DNA of 64,000 bases from UBA11524 sp045132495. Lineage in GTDB: Bacteria; Bacillota; Clostridia; Christensenellales; Aristaeellaceae. The stretch lies in assembly GCA_045132495.1 (NCBI GenBank), contig JBGUSK010000140.1:7116-71115 (forward strand). Reading direction: 5' to 3'. How positions within the stretch are numbered: position 1 is the stretch's first letter; each line of letters starts with the position of its first letter. Below the pieces are notes generated by a model, which saw nothing but the letters and a program-made list of their open reading frames with translations, was not told the DNA's origin and did no database searches. Made by a program: the position numbers and the translations under genes. This document shows positions 43,210-52,023 of the stretch, one piece after another.

Positions 43210-45225
43210 CTATTTGAGGGTCACATCCTCCCCCGCTGCATAGCGGAAGATCTGCACCGCATCTGACGCATTGACGCCACCGCTGTCGTCCACATCAGCA
43301 TTGACCTTGCTCAACGTGACAGACCAGCCTGCGTCATACTGCATGATCAGCAGAGCATCCTGGGCATTGACCTTGCCATTTGCGTCCGCATCGCCAGGAA
43401 GCCCGGCCGATACAGAGAACATATTGCTCTTCCACTTGATCTGCTGATGGTAGCCATCAAGCAGCACCAGCTCACAGTAGTAAAAGCCGATTTCCGTGGG
43501 GGTGAAGGCAGGTGTTCCGGACACTTTGGTGAGTTTGGTTGTGCTCACCACAGTACCGTCCTGTCTTTTCCAGCTGATATAGCTGGCGTCAGGCTCTGCG
43601 GTATTGATGGTACCGGAGCCGCCGGACATTTTGTAGGTCAGCGTGACCGTTTCGCCAACAGTCACCAGATTGGAACTCAGGGACGCTGTCACCGTCGGTT
43701 CCGTAACCGCAGGGGCTCCGGTGAGGGATGCTCTTCCCGTCTTCCAGGTGGTGGTGTATCCATCGGATTCCACCAACTCGACCACGAAGTAGACTTCATC
43801 GCCCAGCTTCGGCGCGCCGGAAACCGTTCCCGATGCGTCAGTGACCGTCTTGTTGAGGAAGGTGTATGTCTTATCCTGGGATTCATCGTAGGAATAACCG
43901 GTCACGATGACCTTCTGATAAGGCTCAAGACCTCCCGTGAAGGCGTATTTCACGCCGATGGTATCACCATATTTGACGGTGCTCTTTGTGAGGGAAACTT
44001 CCCCCTCCAACCCGCCAATCAGCGGCAGCGTTACACTTTCGGGATACTCACCCACGATGTGTTCACAGCTGGCGCCGACATAGAACTCTACTTCCTGACC
44101 AACGCGGGGCATATAGGTCACCTTACCGGAGCGCTCCCCAACCATTTCGGTTTTGCTGGCAATGACAGTGCCGCCTTCAGTGTCATGGCACTCCCAGCCA
44201 ATGAAGTAGGCAGCAAGGTCGCATTCGTGTCCGTAAATCTGATAGGTAGCTGTAAGCGTACCGCCTACCTGCAGCGGGGACACGCGGTTCAGCTTCGCCG
44301 TAAAGTAGAAGCCGTCCTCCACAGTGATGACGGGGGTATTATTCTTGAGCTGATTTCCATCCGCGTCATTGGCAGTAAAAACGAATTGAAGCTTTCCTGC
44401 TTTGAGCGGTCTGTAATCAAACTCCAGCTTTGCAATGGCTGATTTGGCATTGACCTCTCCCGTCGTCTCATCCGTATCCAGGATAATACCATTTTCATCA
44501 GTCAACGTCCATACCCCTCGGTAATTCACCGGATCAGCCGCTGTAGTGAGCTCAACCGTAGCCGTGACAGACGTGCCGACGTCCAGCTTGGAACGGTTCA
44601 GGCTCATCATCATGGCAAGATTACCATCAACGCCATAGTTGTTAAACAGCGGCTCTGTAGATTCGTATACCTGCACAGTATTGCTTGTCAGAGACACCGC
44701 ATTGCCGTTGCCGTCGCTGACAACGATGACGAAGTTGAAATAACCCGGTTCAGTGGGAATATAGTACGGTGCGATGCCTTTGAAGGTATCTTCCACCATC
44801 ACGCTCTTACCGTTATTGATCAGATCGCCAGTCTTGTAAAACGTCTCATCGAAAACCACACCGCTGATCGTATAGACCATAGGCGGATAATCGCAGTTCA
44901 TGTTGACGTAGAAGTAGACCTTCTCACCGACCTCGACAATCGAATCAGAGACTCTGTACTCAACCTTCAGGCTGTTATCAGATTTAGAACCGGTATAGCC
45001 GTTGAAGTCTCCCCTGACTTCTGCGAACAGCTGCTGTTTGCCCGGCGCGCGGGCCTTGGCATTCGCTTCCGCCGAGGCCATTTCCTTCTCATACAGCGCC
45101 CGATGCGCCGCAGGCAGATCTTCATAGGCAACGGGTGTTTCAGTCCCGGATTCAGCCGCTGCGGTGTCGATCATCCCCGGCATTGCCAGGAACAGCGCCA
45201 GCAGCAGTGATAGGATCCTTTTCAA
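43210..45225 (-). CDS. Large secreted protein with Ig-like domains and dockerin
   Basis: A 671-residue exported protein starting at a TTG (45225) placed 9 bases after AAAGGAGG; the ATG 18 bases earlier would put that site inside the gene. Signal peptide about 1-24. Several beta-sandwich units of about 90 residues follow, each with lines such as VGEKVYFYV, VGTSVTATVEL, VGGTLTATYQI, YGDTIGVKYAF and VGETVTLTYKM. The dockerin at the end has DADANGKVNAQD and a weaker second loop, DVDDSGGVNASD; the protein ends AGEDVTLK. Confidence 0.82.
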   Translation of the reverse strand: MKRILSLLLALFLAMPGMIDTAAAESGTETPVAYEDLPAAHRALYEKEMASAEANAKARAPGKQQLFAEVRGDFNGYTGSKSDNSLKVEYRVSDSIVEVGEKVYFYVNMNCDYPPMVYTISGVVFDETFYKTGDLINNGKSVMVEDTFKGIAPYYIPTEPGYFNFVIVVSDGNGNAVSLTSNTVQVYESTEPLFNNYGVDGNLAMMMSLNRSKLDVGTSVTATVELTTAADPVNYRGVWTLTDENGIILDTDETTGEVNAKSAIAKLEFDYRPLKAGKLQFVFTANDADGNQLKNNTPVITVEDGFYFTAKLNRVSPLQVGGTLTATYQIYGHECDLAAYFIGWECHDTEGGTVIASKTEMVGERSGKVTYMPRVGQEVEFYVGASCEHIVGEYPESVTLPLIGGLEGEVSLTKSTVKYGDTIGVKYAFTGGLEPYQKVIVTGYSYDESQDKTYTFLNKTVTDASGTVSGAPKLGDEVYFVVELVESDGYTTTWKTGRASLTGAPAVTEPTVTASLSSNLVTVGETVTLTYKMSGGSGTINTAEPDASYISWKRQDGTVVSTTKLTKVSGTPAFTPTEIGFYYCELVLLDGYHQQIKWKSNMFSVSAGLPGDADANGKVNAQDALLIMQYDAGWSVTLSKVNADVDDSGGVNASDAVQIFRYAAGEDVTLK

Positions 45226-45268
45226 TATCCGTCCTCCTTTCATGCGCGGTTTATGCTTCCGTTGAAAA

Positions 45269-45820
45269 TCACTTCAGCGTTACATCTTCACCCGCGCAGT
45301 AACGGAGGATCAGCAGGATATCATCCATCGCAATGCCGCCGCTTGCATCCACATCAGCATTGTCTGTCTCAGGGGAAACATTCCAGCCAGCCTCATACTG
45401 CAGGAGCAGCAGCACGTCAAAGGCATTCACCTTACCGTCGTCATCCGCGTCACCAGGAACGCGGACAGTCACAGGCGGCTCATCAGATGCAGTGTACTTG
45501 CTCAGCTTGTACAAATTGGTACAGCCCTTAAAGGCAGAAGCACCGATCCGCACGATCGTGCTGGGCAATGCAACCGTTTCGATTCCCGTCTGTCCCATGA
45601 ATGCAGACTTGCCGATTTCCGTCACAGGCAGGCCATCGTACCAGTCCGGCACCGTGATGGAGGATTCTCCGCCGGAATAGCCGGTCACCTGATAACCGCT
45701 GCCGCTTTCATCAAGAGTAAATGTAAAATCATTTGTATCTGCCACGGCTGCCGAAGCCAGAATCAGGCACAGCGCCAGGGCACAGAGAACCATGCGCCGA
45801 AGCAGAAAGATGATTCGCAA
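45269..45820 (-). CDS. Small secreted LRR_5-like protein with dockerin
   Basis: A 183-residue exported protein. Signal peptide about 1-27. One and a half BspA-type leucine-rich units follow (about 50-105: GLPVTEIGKSAFMGQTGIE, IVRIGASAFKGCTNLY). The dockerin (about 118-183) has DADDDGKVNAFD and DVDASGGIAMDD loops. It ends AGEDVTLK, identical to the neighbour. First gene of the probable operon running down to 40119. Confidence 0.82.
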   Translation of the reverse strand: MRIIFLLRRMVLCALALCLILASAAVADTNDFTFTLDESGSGYQVTGYSGGESSITVPDWYDGLPVTEIGKSAFMGQTGIETVALPSTIVRIGASAFKGCTNLYKLSKYTASDEPPVTVRVPGDADDDGKVNAFDVLLLLQYEAGWNVSPETDNADVDASGGIAMDDILLILRYCAGEDVTLK

Positions 45821-45871
45821 TTTTTCATCTCCTTTGCATGCGAAAGGTGAATAGTATTCCTATTCTTTGGT

Positions 45872-45901
45872 ATTATACCATGCACGCATTGGAAGCGTCA
45901 A
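45872..45901 (-). promoter_or_regulatory. Promoter of the four-gene secreted-protein operon
   Basis: Minus strand TTGACG (45896-45901), 18 bases, TATAAT (45872-45877), about 50 bases before the LRR-dockerin gene. No further promoter is seen in the short gaps down to 40119. Confidence 0.7.
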
Positions 45902-45966
45902 GCGCTGAAACCTTTTTTCCCGTCACAAAATACAGATTTTACATCTATGAACCATTAGGAAAAGAT

Positions 45967-47772
45967 TTACTTAAGAGTCACATTCCAGCCTGCTTCATGC
46001 TGCAGGATACGCAGTGCGTCCTTCGCATCGACCTCGCCGTCGCCGGTGACGTCGGCGTTGGAGGCATTGATGCTGGTGGTTTTGCTGGCACAGTATTGCA
46101 GAACAACCACTGCATCAGCGAGAGTAATGCCAGTGCTGTTGTCCGCGTCGCCAGGGAGGCGATCGCTTTCTTGCGGCTTCTCGTAACCACATATACAGAT
46201 GCCTTCATCATCAAACACATGTGGCTCAGTGTAGTTTTTTTTGCAATCTGAACAATAAAATGTATGATTACTTGCATCCTTCGACAAATAATCAACATAA
46301 CCAGTGCAGTACCTATTCTCCCATGTTATTTCAAAGCCCGTAGCTCCACAGACATAGCACTTGCTTTGATCTGTACATTTTACATAATGCTTCTCCACCG
46401 ACGTGTAATCGCAGTAGTTACACGCAAAGCTGTGAGAATCACCTTCATTGGAAAAGCTGCCGCGATGGGTATATCTATCATTCGGGACTGTCACACCGGT
46501 GAGTCCACACTTTCGACACTTTGTCGATTCGTTACAATAGGCCCAATGTTCTTCTGCTGAGCTTTGATAACCGCATGTGCTACAGCACTCCTGATGTTTT
46601 GTACCCAAATCCACATAGCACAATCCAAGGTGGTTTTCTCGGCCGATTGTAACGCCTTCTATTCCACAGCCAGCACAAATTCCCGGCTTATCACAGTAAC
46701 TAAAATGTATTTCTTCCCAATCTATCTTCCCACAAGTAACACATCTAAATTGATGCGTTTCTCCCATATTGATAGCTTCTATCCGATGCCTGATTTCTTC
46801 CTCAGCAATTTCTATTCCGGTAGCATCACAGATATAGCACGTGGTCAGATTATCACAATACACTTCGTGTGGTCTAAGTTCTTCATCGCTATCACTGTAG
46901 CCGCAATAGATGCACGCCCATTGATGCCCCACGCCCAAATTCACATATGCACTTTTGTGATTCAAGTTTTCCTCATCAAGCTCCACTCCAGACAAATTGC
47001 AAATATAGCAGGTCGTCGGATTGGTACACTCCGCACGGTGCAGCTCCGGTTCAAAGGCATAGCCGCAACGTTTACACACCTTTTGATGCTTCGCACCTAT
47101 GCTTACATACTCTATGGAATGAACCATTTTCTCCACATCGAACTCTACATCTGTCGCGCCGCAGATGTAACAGGTAAGAACATCACTGTTGCAATGCGCG
47201 CTGTGTGGGCCAGGCTCCTTGCTTTTACCACAACCTTCGCATACATATTGATGCATAGTTCCCAGATTCACCGCAGTCCACCGATGATTATAATCGCTCT
47301 CGGCAACTTTAAGACCGGTTGCTTCACAGTAGGAACAGGTAGTAGGATCGTCACAGTATACTTCATGTGACTGCGGCTTACCATCGCCGTACCCACAGTC
47401 TTCACATACACGCTGATGCTCATTGCCCAAATTGACCCATTCAAAACGATGCATCATATCATCAACTGCTATGTCTGTTACTTCCGCATCACAGTCATAG
47501 CACTGCGTCGGTCTTGTACAGTCCACTGTGTGGTTAGATGCAGTCCAAACCATTCCACAAGTATTGCATTTTCTTTGATGCTGCGCACCCAAATTCTCAT
47601 ATTGAATTGCATTATGATTCAATCCGCCTGGCTCTACATTCTGCTCACCGCAGTGGGTGCACGTTTTTGTTGTATCGTAGCACCAGACAACATGTGTGCA
47701 CTCTGCCAACACATTGCCGATCAAGCATAAATGCGCCAGCATAATAACCATTACCAGCCACAGTCTCTTCAT
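45967..47772 (-). CDS. Secreted Cys/His repeat protein with dockerin
   Basis: A 601-residue exported protein. Signal peptide about 1-23. About nine tandem repeats of about 50-55 residues fill 24-520. Each has an HQ-x2-C-x2-CG knuckle and a second H-x3-C-x5/6-C-x2-C cluster, enough for two zinc sites per unit. The repeats differ in sequence but keep spacing. The C-terminal dockerin (about 532-601) is atypical: the first loop DADNSTGITLAD is degenerate, the second DVTGDGEVDAKD canonical. It ends AGWNVTLK. Own promoter. Confidence 0.8.
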   Translation of the reverse strand: MKRLWLVMVIMLAHLCLIGNVLAECTHVVWCYDTTKTCTHCGEQNVEPGGLNHNAIQYENLGAQHQRKCNTCGMVWTASNHTVDCTRPTQCYDCDAEVTDIAVDDMMHRFEWVNLGNEHQRVCEDCGYGDGKPQSHEVYCDDPTTCSYCEATGLKVAESDYNHRWTAVNLGTMHQYVCEGCGKSKEPGPHSAHCNSDVLTCYICGATDVEFDVEKMVHSIEYVSIGAKHQKVCKRCGYAFEPELHRAECTNPTTCYICNLSGVELDEENLNHKSAYVNLGVGHQWACIYCGYSDSDEELRPHEVYCDNLTTCYICDATGIEIAEEEIRHRIEAINMGETHQFRCVTCGKIDWEEIHFSYCDKPGICAGCGIEGVTIGRENHLGLCYVDLGTKHQECCSTCGYQSSAEEHWAYCNESTKCRKCGLTGVTVPNDRYTHRGSFSNEGDSHSFACNYCDYTSVEKHYVKCTDQSKCYVCGATGFEITWENRYCTGYVDYLSKDASNHTFYCSDCKKNYTEPHVFDDEGICICGYEKPQESDRLPGDADNSTGITLADAVVVLQYCASKTTSINASNADVTGDGEVDAKDALRILQHEAGWNVTLK

Positions 47773-47807
47773 GTTATTCCTCCCCTTCCGCTTTTTGGTA
47801 CTACCTT

Positions 47808-47836
47808 ATTTTAGCATATTTTTTCTGCTGTTTCAA
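47808..47836 (-). promoter_or_regulatory. Promoter of the Cys/His repeat protein gene
   Basis: Minus strand TTGAAA (47831-47836), 17 bases, TAAAAT (47808-47813), between the arms of an inverted repeat (47785-47796 with 47849-47861). Confidence 0.65.
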
Positions 47837-47890
47837 TACGCAATTTCAAAAAAGCGGAAGAGCATCCATTATGTTGCTTCTACTTGCTAT

Positions 47891-50533
47891 TCACTCCCCT
47901 GGGATATACTGTCTCAGCTCCACCTCCAGTCCTGCGGCATGCTGGAAGATCATCACCGCATCCGACAGGTTGGTCTTGCCATCGGCATTCACGTCACCCT
48001 GCCAGCCGTTGATCAGCACTGGCCAGCCTGCATCGTACTGCATGATGATCAGCGCATCCTCCGCGTTCACCGCGCCATCCTCGTTCACATCGCCAGGAAG
48101 ACGCTGATTTGTATCGTACACATTGACGATGCAGCCAGTCACCGCACCGTTTTCCAGCATCGCAGCAACAATCGCCGTGCCCGGAGCCACCGCCTTGATC
48201 GTATTGCTCTTTCCATCTGTATACTCCGGTACATTGACTACACCATCCACATCTGCTGCCCACAGAACCACGCCCCAGCCACCGCAATCATCCTCAGTGG
48301 TAAGAGTCAGCTGCTGCGTCTCGCCGGGTTCCAGCCAAACCTGCACGGGATTGATGGCAATGTTTTCAGGCAGCGTATAGGCCTTCACCGTGACCACCAC
48401 GTACTCATTACTTCCCTTGACGGTGCCGGTCACCTCGCAGGACGCGTCCGGCCAGGTGCAGCTGATCTCATTGCCGTTCAGCTTGAAACCACTTTTTTCA
48501 GGATTGCCCTGGCCAGGATTATTATGGGTGATTTCCCACTTCATGGGAACTTCATCACCGTCTGAGTCAGTCACAATGGGCATGTACCGCGTGCTGCCAT
48601 AGGGTATGGACATGTTCGTGGAGCCTACATATAGTCTGGAGGTATCACTGATCACCTTCACCGTAAAAGTGGTGGAGACCTCCGGGTTGGTGACCGAAGT
48701 AGCCGTCACTGTGGTCTTTCCCGTTTTCTTCGGTTTGATGATCCCATCTTCTATTTTGATTATACTTGTGTTGGCAATCTGATAGGTCATGTTTGTCACG
48801 CTGCCAACATCGGATTCTGCTACGATTTTCCATTGATCACTTTTTCGTACCACTACTGCATCAATGCGAATCCACGCGGGAATCTGGCTGATGTAAATCT
48901 GCCGCGTCAGAACGCGCCCATCCGCCAACGTGGCGCACAGCTCATAGGTACCAATTCCCACACCGGTAATATAGCCGCCCGCTGTCAGATTCGCCTTACC
49001 GCTGTAGGCGTTGTTCTTCCCTTCACCGAAAGCAGCAGACACAACCTTGCCATTTCCATCGCGAACATACATCTGGTAGCTGTGACCGACGCCAAAAGGT
49101 TCCGGAGGAAGGACGATATGAACAGCTTTTTCGCTTTCAGGCACAGTAACGGTAAGTGTCTTCTCAATTCTTCCGTGATCAACCTTTACCGTATACACGG
49201 TGGTTCCAGGATTCTGAGCCGTGATCAACTGATCCTGAATCCGGGTCGGTTCAATACCGTACTTTTCATCGTAGGTGTGATCCTGCTCAATCTGATAATA
49301 AGCCGTACCCTTATCAAACCCAACCACCAGCTGGAAAGACTCGCCCACTTCCAACGTCAGTTCCGTAGCATTGAGAATGATCTCCGTAGGATTGGGAAGT
49401 ATTTCAAACTGTTCCGCATATGTTGACCCATCTGGATTGGTCACCGTTATCTCGATCGTGCCGTATCCCGTAGTGATCAGACGGTCACCTTCCAAGGACG
49501 CAAACTCATTGCCCTGTGTAATCTTCATGGGCAGTGTGAGCTTGTTCCCCTTAGCGTCATGCGCGTAGACATTATTATCTTCCCGTTCCTTCATATTGGG
49601 CCACTTCGGAACGAGATCGACGCAGTTGCTCCTGCTGTACACATAAATACGAGCAGAAGCTTCATAACCATTTTTACTCGTCAATGTCAGATCATAGATA
49701 CCGGCAGGTGCAGAAAAATGGGCGAAATCTGTTTTGAAGAATGTGCTCACAAACTGATAGCTGCCGTTAACAAAAACGGAGGCGTCCTGCTCCAAGGCAA
49801 CGCTGCCGTTGCCAAAGTCAGTCCCCAGATCGATTGCTTCACCCTCCCGGCCATAATATACGCTTTTGTCAAAAGTCAACTTGGTCGGGTCTGCCAATAC
49901 TGTCACAGGTATAGATGCCGTTACGCCGTTGTAAGCTGTAGCCACCATCTTCGTGCTGCCAACACCTACAGCTGTGACATCATACCAGTAGTCATCATCA
50001 CCGCCGCTGTATTTGTAATTGCGCTCTATTTTCACGACGGATTCATCATAGGTAATCTCCGGCGCTACACGGAAATCACTGCCCGTGGAGAAATGTACGG
50101 TCTTCTTCTGATCCTTATACAGAATGACCCTTTCATCTTCAAAGACAATATCACGGATAGGATCATACACCCAGATGGTTATTTTTGTGAAGGTGGTCTT
50201 GCGCCCACGGCCCGCAACCTTGGGCGTGAACGTAATCTTGACATCCGTTGATTTCGCGTCCTCTGCAGCCGTGATCGTCCAGTCTTCATTAATGCTCAAA
50301 CCACAGTTCACAGCAGAGAAGGTGTATGTAATGTCAAAATCATCATATTTTAGGTTTTTTCCGCCAACCTTGGACAAGAAATCCGGCCACGTTGTCGCAT
50401 AGGTCTCTCCCTTGGTAGTCCAGACGCCATAGTTCATTTCAACAATCGTACCCAGGTCTTCCTCCGCACCTGCAGCCGTCAGGCAAACCATCGCCATCAT
50501 CACCGTCAGAATCATCAGCATGTATCTCTTCAT
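47891..50533 (-). CDS. Large secreted Ig-like (Big_2) protein with dockerin
   Basis: An 880-residue exported protein. Signal peptide about 1-23. The body is a string of bacterial Ig-like domains, recognisable by lines such as VGVGSTKMVATAYNG, ATELTLEVGESFQLVVGF, TAQNPGTTVYTVKVDHG, PKKTGKTTVTATSVTNP and LEPGETQQLTLTTE. A dockerin closes it with DVNEDGAVNAED and DVNADGKTNLSD, both canonical calcium loops. No catalytic domain is visible. AGGAGG precedes the ATG. Confidence 0.85.
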   Translation of the reverse strand: MKRYMLMILTVMMAMVCLTAAGAEEDLGTIVEMNYGVWTTKGETYATTWPDFLSKVGGKNLKYDDFDITYTFSAVNCGLSINEDWTITAAEDAKSTDVKITFTPKVAGRGRKTTFTKITIWVYDPIRDIVFEDERVILYKDQKKTVHFSTGSDFRVAPEITYDESVVKIERNYKYSGGDDDYWYDVTAVGVGSTKMVATAYNGVTASIPVTVLADPTKLTFDKSVYYGREGEAIDLGTDFGNGSVALEQDASVFVNGSYQFVSTFFKTDFAHFSAPAGIYDLTLTSKNGYEASARIYVYSRSNCVDLVPKWPNMKEREDNNVYAHDAKGNKLTLPMKITQGNEFASLEGDRLITTGYGTIEITVTNPDGSTYAEQFEILPNPTEIILNATELTLEVGESFQLVVGFDKGTAYYQIEQDHTYDEKYGIEPTRIQDQLITAQNPGTTVYTVKVDHGRIEKTLTVTVPESEKAVHIVLPPEPFGVGHSYQMYVRDGNGKVVSAAFGEGKNNAYSGKANLTAGGYITGVGIGTYELCATLADGRVLTRQIYISQIPAWIRIDAVVVRKSDQWKIVAESDVGSVTNMTYQIANTSIIKIEDGIIKPKKTGKTTVTATSVTNPEVSTTFTVKVISDTSRLYVGSTNMSIPYGSTRYMPIVTDSDGDEVPMKWEITHNNPGQGNPEKSGFKLNGNEISCTWPDASCEVTGTVKGSNEYVVVTVKAYTLPENIAINPVQVWLEPGETQQLTLTTEDDCGGWGVVLWAADVDGVVNVPEYTDGKSNTIKAVAPGTAIVAAMLENGAVTGCIVNVYDTNQRLPGDVNEDGAVNAEDALIIMQYDAGWPVLINGWQGDVNADGKTNLSDAVMIFQHAAGLEVELRQYIPGE

Positions 50534-50845
50534 TAATCATAACCTCCTGTGCTCTATTTCCCATTGTAGCACCAGACCGAGGCTGCGTCAAACAGCGTCC
50601 CACGCAAGCCTTACACTATTAAGACTACTTGGAGGCGCAAAATATTTCATGTTATGAAAAAAAATCTCCATTCTTCCAGACAGGGAATATCGCTTAAGCT
50701 TGATCAAAACCCATCAGCTTGATTTGTGTCAGCAGCATCCCATTTCTGGTTCCCGAACAGGGAGAAATAGCACGGTTTTAGCCCACAGTTTAACCCATAA
50801 AAAATGGGTCAGGTTAGGTCAGAATGAGTCAAACCGCTACAAAAG
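50534..50845. other. Intergenic region with one promoter
   Basis: No gene seen. Besides the promoter at 50563-50591 there is a small hairpin (ACCCAT/ATGGGT near 50792-50810) in the far part. The rest looks unstructured. Confidence 0.5.
50563..50591 (-). promoter_or_regulatory. Promoter of the 880-residue dockerin protein gene
   Basis: Minus strand TTGACG (50586-50591), 17 bases, TACAAT (50563-50568), about 30 bases before the start. Confidence 0.75.
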
Positions 50846-50876
50846 GAAAAACCCCGGAAACTCAGTGTTTCCGGGG
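50846..50876 (-). terminator. Terminator of rplM-rpsI
   Basis: Minus strand CCCCGGAAAC/GTTTCCGGGG stem (50852-50861 with 50867-50876), then TTTTTCC. Confidence 0.85.
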
Positions 50877-50900
50877 CTTTCAGGCACTTTTCTGATGAAA

Positions 50901-51290
50901 TTAGCGCTTGGAGAACTGAGGCGCACGACGGGCAGCCTTCAGGCCGTATTTCTTGCGCTCCTTCATACGAGGATCGCGGGTCAGGAAGCCAGCCTTCTTC
51001 AGGGCAGCGCGCAGCTCAGGATCAGCCTTGCACAGGGCGCGAGAGATGCCGTGACGGATGGCGCCAGCCTGACCGGTCACACCGCCGCCGCAGACGTTCA
51101 CCAGAACGTCGAAAGAGGTGGTGTTGGTCAGCGTCAGGGGCTGACGAACGGTCATCTTCAGGGTCTCCAGACCAAAGTAGTTATCAATGTCACGCTTGTT
51201 GATGACAATCTTGCCCTCACCGGCAACCAGGCGGACGCGGGCAACGGCCTTCTTGCGACGGCCAACAGCATTGTAAGAAACCTTAGCCAT
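50901..51290 (-). CDS. rpsI: 30S ribosomal protein S9
   Basis: A 129-residue S9. It begins AKVSYNAVGRRKKAVARVRL and ends with the conserved APQFSKR tail that reaches the P site. Follows rplM by 24 bases as in most bacteria. AAGGAG precedes the ATG. Confidence 0.98.
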   Translation of the reverse strand: MAKVSYNAVGRRKKAVARVRLVAGEGKIVINKRDIDNYFGLETLKMTVRQPLTLTNTTSFDVLVNVCGGGVTGQAGAIRHGISRALCKADPELRAALKKAGFLTRDPRMKERKKYGLKAARRAPQFSKR

Positions 51291-51314
51291 TGTTTGTTAC
51301 TCCTTTCCGCTCAA

Positions 51315-51743
51315 TCACAGTTCCAGCTTCTCGGGCTGCTGAGCGGCATGCTCATGCTCGGCGCCGGCGTAGATCTTCAGCTTCTTCGCCATCTGGCGGC
51401 CCAGGGGGCCCTTGGGCAGCATGCCCACGACGGCGTGACGCAGAGCCTCTTCGGGCTTCTCAGCCAGCAGCTTGCGGTACTTGGTCTCCTTCAGACCGCC
51501 AACGAAGCCGCTGTGCTTGTAGTAGATCTTCTGATCCAGCTTCTTGCCGGTCAGGATGACCTTGGAGGCATTGATGACGATGACAAAGTCACCGGTGTCA
51601 ACATTGGGGGTGTAGATCGGCTTGTTCTTGCCGCGCAGGATATTGGCAACCTGGCTGGCAACGCGGCCCAGCGCCAGGCCTTCGGCATCGACAACATACC
51701 ACTTACGGGTAATGTCCGCCGCTTTCGGCATGAAAGTCTTCAA
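51315..51743 (-). CDS. rplM: 50S ribosomal protein L13
   Basis: A 142-residue L13. The start is a TTG at 51743, 8 bases after GGGAGG, giving the family-typical KTFMPK...RKWYVVDAEG N-terminus. The frame is open upstream through the leader. Conserved GDFVIVINASKV and GMLPKGPLGR are present. First gene of the rplM-rpsI operon. Confidence 0.97.
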   Translation of the reverse strand: MKTFMPKAADITRKWYVVDAEGLALGRVASQVANILRGKNKPIYTPNVDTGDFVIVINASKVILTGKKLDQKIYYKHSGFVGGLKETKYRKLLAEKPEEALRHAVVGMLPKGPLGRQMAKKLKIYAGAEHEHAAQQPEKLEL

Positions 51744-51948
51744 AGGTGTTTCCTCCCTAAGATGATTGTCTTTCTCGGCCATCCCAGCCACAAAGGCTGT
51801 GCTGGCTACGCTCCGCCAATGCAAGCATTGGCTGTCGCTAGTCGGGCTTTGCCCGACCTCATTGAGTGATTTGCTTCCGCGTGATGGTCGCACGCTTCTG
51901 CGATTGTTCATTCAATAGTTACCGGGGCTAGCGGAGCTATTGATGCCA
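51744..51948 (-). promoter_or_regulatory. Structured leader of the rplM-rpsI operon
   Basis: About 200 transcribed bases precede rplM. They contain at least three hairpins: GTCGGGC/GCCCGAC (51841-51857), GCCAATGC/GCATTGGC (51815-51832) and CAGCC/GGCTG (51785-51799). Operons for r-proteins often carry such leaders as autoregulatory sites for the product; I cannot match it confidently to a named L13 leader. Confidence 0.55.
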
Positions 51949-51954
51949 TCGTCT

Positions 51955-51983
51955 ATTGTACTACACACGAAGGGGCTTGTCAA
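51955..51983 (-). promoter_or_regulatory. Promoter of rplM-rpsI
   Basis: Minus strand TTGACA (51978-51983), 17 bases, TACAAT (51955-51960). Confidence 0.85.
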
Positions 51984-52023
51984 GCAAAAAATTGAAGTTT
52001 TCCCGGTTTTTTCGGGACAATTT

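Noticed and set aside
40119..47772. CxxC repeats read as intracellular zinc-finger regulators
   Set aside because: Both proteins begin with clear signal peptides and lie among exported dockerin proteins.
50805..50835. Repeated GGTCAG-like units near 50810-50830
   Set aside because: Short, irregular and not tied to a promoter or gene; no evidence of function.
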